A stretch of DNA of 8,324 nt from Burkholderiales bacterium (lineage in GTDB: Bacteria; Pseudomonadota; Gammaproteobacteria; Burkholderiales; Burkholderiaceae_D), in assembly GCA_028868455.1 (NCBI GenBank), contig JAGWUK010000104.1:1-8324 (forward strand), given 5' to 3'. The stretch's first letter is position 1. Each line of letters opens with the position of its first letter. Shown one piece after another: positions 5,799 through 8,324 of this stretch. Both the position numbers and the translations under genes were made by a program. Under the pieces are notes generated by a model. The model was not told the origin of the DNA and ran no database searches. It was given only the letters and a program-made list of their open reading frames with translations.

Positions 5799-8324
5799 TT
5801 AACTTGCCAGACTCATCAGGCTCGCGTTCCCCCCTGCTGCCGTGGTATTGACGCACAATGCGCGTTCTGCCACCAGACGCCACAACGGTAATTCGCCGGT
5901 GTCATGTGCTTCGATCACCGAGACAATCGCGTCTTCGCTACCGGCAAAGATCAGCTTATAGCTATTCAGCAATGCACCTTCCACCAACGCCATTTGCGCG
6001 CCGCAGTGATCGGCTTCCGCGGTCACCATCAGCTTTCTGACTTCCGCTGGTAAAGCCGATGGCAACAGCGCCAGCGTCTGCGCAGGCAAGACGGGCGTAT
6101 TACCGGTGGCAAAGCACGCAGCCAGTTGATTGATCAGACATGGCACCGTGCTGGCAGCGCAGAAAATCCGCCCGCGCGGCGCAAACGACAAGGTATTGCG
6201 CTCACCAGTCGGCCCGGGCAAGACTTGCGTGACTTTGTACGGGTTGTGGTGCACATAGTGTTCGCCCAGATCGGCGATCTTTTGGTGACCTTGAGCCTTG
6301 GCCCACACCAGCAAGGCTTCCAGCGCTGGCGGCGACTGTCTTTCATACACGACATGGCCACCCAGCCCGCTCGTTGCATGACGTTGCAGGCGTTTCAGGT
6401 ACAAAGGTCCACCGGCCTTGGGCCCGGTGCCGGATTTGCCTTCACCGCCGAAAGGTTGCACGCCGACCACCGCGCCAACGATGTTGCGGTTCACATAGAT
6501 ATTGCCGACATGCGCGCGTTCAGTAATGTAGTTGATGGTTTCGTCGATACGTGAATGCACACCCAGCGTCAGGCCAAAACCCGTGCCATTAATCTGCTCG
6601 ATTAATTGCGGCAAGTCGTCGCGACGGTAACGCAGAATATGCAGCACAGGACCAAACACTTCTTTTTTCAATTCGGCCAGCGAGCTGATTTCAATGACTG
6701 TCGGCGCCACAAAGGTGCCTGAGCGACACTGGCTGTCCAGATCCAGCGTATAAAACGATTTGGCGCTGCTGCGCATGGCATTGATATGGCTGAGCAAATT
6801 GTTTTGTGCCTCGGCATCAATCACCGGACCAATATCCGTCGCCAGACGATCCGGTAAACCAATCCGCAATTCCTGCATCGCACCGTGCAACATTTCTATG
6901 GTTTTCTCGGCGATGTCTTCTTGCAGACACAAGACGCGCAGCGCCGAACAACGCTGACCGGCGCTGTCGAATGCCGACGACAACACATCATTGACCACTT
7001 GCTCTGGCAAGGCGCTGCTGTCCACGATCATGGCATTTTGTCCGCCGGTTTCTGCAATGAGCGGAATGTCGATGCCTTCCGAGACGGCGCGCTTGGCCAG
7101 CGTACGATTGATGATTAGCGCGACTTCGGTCGAGCCGGTAAAAATCACGCCTTTGACACGATGATCGGCGACCAGTTGCGCACCGACGACTTCACCGGTC
7201 CCCGGCAAAAATTGCAATGCGCCGCGTGGCACGCCCGCTTCGTGCAGCAACTGTATCGCACGATAAGCGATCAGCGGCGTCTGTTCTGCCGGTTTGGCCA
7301 GCACCACATTGCCAGCCGCCAGGGCTGCGCTAACTTCGCCGATAAAGATCGCCAGCGGGAAATTCCACGGGCTGATACAGACCACGGCACCGAGCGCCTG
7401 CGTGTTTGGCACGGCTTCCACTTGCGCGGCATAGTAGCGCAAGAAGTCTACCGCTTCGCGCACTTCCGCCAAGGCATTCGGCAAGGATTTTCCAGCTTCG
7501 CGGATTGCCAGTGCCATGAAATCCAGGGTCTGCGCTTCCAGCAAATCGGCGGCCTTTTTGAGCGCCGATGCGCGTTCCACCGGCGCTGTCGTTTGCCAGT
7601 CCATGGCATATTGTTCGGCAGCCTGCAACGCAGTCTGCACGTCGTCGGCATTGGCCTCGATGACTTCACCGACACGGTCAAGATGATTCGCAGGATTCAA
7701 CACCGGTCGCGCCGCGGTCGCAGAAACTGCGCCTTGCAAAATCGGGCCAGCCGTCAGTGACTGTTGCACGCTCTGCGCAAAATGCGCCGCAATTCTTTGC
7801 AGTTCGAGTTCATTGGAAAAATCCAGACCTGCCGAATTTTTGCGTTCGGTACCAAACAATTCACGCGGCAATGCAATCCCGGCATGCGGCTTGCCGCCGA
7901 GTTCGCGCGCTACGACAATCGGGTCGGCAATCAATGCGTCGATGGAAACGCTTTCGTCCACGATCTGATTCACGAACGAAGAATTGGCACCGTTTTCCAG
8001 CAGGCGCCGCACCAGATATGCCAGCAAAGTCTGATGCGATCCTACCGGGGCATAAATGCGGCAAGGTTTATCCAATTTATCTTTACCGACAACCTGGTCA
8101 TACAGCGTTTCGCCCATGCCGTGCAGACATTGAAATTCGTAATCGGTAATGCCAGCCTTTTTGGCCCAGGTATAAATCGTCGACAGCGTCAGCGCATTGT
8201 GTGTGGCAAATTGCGGATAGATCACATCGGTTGCCGCCAGCAATTTTTGAGCGCAGGTCAGGTAAGACAAATCGGTGTAAACCTTGCGTGTATAGACCGG
8301 GAATTCGCTCATGCCATCGACTTG
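5799..8324 (-). CDS. putA: Bifunctional proline dehydrogenase / L-glutamate gamma-semialdehyde dehydrogenase PutA, 5' end beyond window
   Basis: PutA oxidises proline to P5C with FAD, then P5C/glutamate semialdehyde to glutamate with NAD+. The frame stays open to the right edge (QVDG before an internal Met at 8312), so about 460 N-terminal residues are outside. Numbering from that Met, the end of the proline dehydrogenase barrel shows YPQFATHNA (32-40), EFQCLHGMGE (59-68) and RIYAPVGSHQ, then VRRLLENGAN with R102/R103, matching the proline-carboxylate arginines of E. coli PutA. The P5C dehydrogenase domain (about 195-640) has SPWNFPLA, FTGSTEVA, general-base E421 (ETGGQN), nucleophile C455 (SAGQRCSALR) and PFGGEGKSGTGPKAGG. 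The E-to-C spacing of 34 equals that in E. coli. The C-terminal domain of long PutA proteins follows, ending in GGNASLMSLAS. Whether an N-terminal DNA-binding ribbon-helix-helix exists cannot be seen. The enzyme is normally membrane-associated through FAD reduction. No defect was seen. Confidence 0.97.
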   Translation of the reverse strand, partial: QVDGMSEFPVYTRKVYTDLSYLTCAQKLLAATDVIYPQFATHNALTLSTIYTWAKKAGITDYEFQCLHGMGETLYDQVVGKDKLDKPCRIYAPVGSHQTLLAYLVRRLLENGANSSFVNQIVDESVSIDALIADPIVVARELGGKPHAGIALPRELFGTERKNSAGLDFSNELELQRIAAHFAQSVQQSLTAGPILQGAVSATAARPVLNPANHLDRVGEVIEANADDVQTALQAAEQYAMDWQTTAPVERASALKKAADLLEAQTLDFMALAIREAGKSLPNALAEVREAVDFLRYYAAQVEAVPNTQALGAVVCISPWNFPLAIFIGEVSAALAAGNVVLAKPAEQTPLIAYRAIQLLHEAGVPRGALQFLPGTGEVVGAQLVADHRVKGVIFTGSTEVALIINRTLAKRAVSEGIDIPLIAETGGQNAMIVDSSALPEQVVNDVLSSAFDSAGQRCSALRVLCLQEDIAEKTIEMLHGAMQELRIGLPDRLATDIGPVIDAEAQNNLLSHINAMRSSAKSFYTLDLDSQCRSGTFVAPTVIEISSLAELKKEVFGPVLHILRYRRDDLPQLIEQINGTGFGLTLGVHSRIDETINYITERAHVGNIYVNRNIVGAVVGVQPFGGEGKSGTGPKAGGPLYLKRLQRHATSGLGGHVVYERQSPPALEALLVWAKAQGHQKIADLGEHYVHHNPYKVTQVLPGPTGERNTLSFAPRGRIFCAASTVPCLINQLAACFATGNTPVLPAQTLALLPSALPAEVRKLMVTAEADHCGAQMALVEGALLNSYKLIFAGSEDAIVSVIEAHDTGELPLWRLVAERALCVNTTAAGGNASLMSLAS

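Noticed and set aside
7161..7760. A 199-codon + strand frame opposite putA.
   Set aside because: It mirrors the PutA codons, and the opposite strand carries the conserved aldehyde-dehydrogenase motifs across this range.
8310..8312. Treating the Met codon at the right end as the start of a short P5C dehydrogenase.
   Set aside because: The frame continues open to the window edge with QVDG, which fits the PutA family just before the PVYTRKVYTD motif, so the codon is internal and the gene is truncated by the window.

Overview
The window reads as chromosomal sequence from a betaproteobacterium, most likely Burkholderiales and possibly near Oxalobacteraceae (Herminiimonas/Janthinobacterium type). 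This rests on moderate GC, codon choice and overall protein character, so the genus is a guess. No mobile element, CRISPR array, tRNA or rRNA was seen. Three protein genes fill most of the window: metH (+), an orphan periplasmic sugar-binding-type protein (+), and the 3' two thirds of putA (-), which runs off the right edge.

Region 1-288 is the control region of metH. It opens with the intrinsic terminator of an unseen upstream gene (3-36). A perfect -10 hexamer follows at 156-161, then a leader of about 120 nt. The leader carries a sequence that I align by eye with the SAM-II (SAM-alpha) S-adenosylmethionine riboswitch (about 173-224). Directly after it comes a hairpin plus U-tract (231-276), a second intrinsic terminator placed just before the metH start. 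A six-base-pair helix (197-202 with 229-234) overlaps both the aptamer P1 stem and the terminator stem, so it fits the role of antiterminator. The simplest reading is an OFF switch: ample SAM forms the aptamer, transcription ends before metH, and methionine synthesis falls.

metH (289-4038) encodes full-length, single-chain cobalamin-dependent methionine synthase with all four modules and the key zinc, cobalamin and SAM-binding motifs. A 585-base stretch without a convincing gene follows (4039-4623). It holds a perfect 15-bp inverted repeat, a 13-bp palindrome, a 9-bp direct repeat and weak promoter candidates. Next comes a secreted periplasmic-binding-protein-like gene (4624-5718) with no transporter partners in view.

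That gene converges on putA (5799 to the edge, minus strand), and a terminator hairpin lies in the 80-bp gap. PutA oxidises proline to glutamate. The visible part covers the end of the proline dehydrogenase barrel, the whole P5C dehydrogenase domain and the C-terminal domain typical of long PutA proteins. The three genes do not form an operon or a shared pathway; the strongest functional link is between the SAM-II leader and metH, whose product feeds SAM synthesis.
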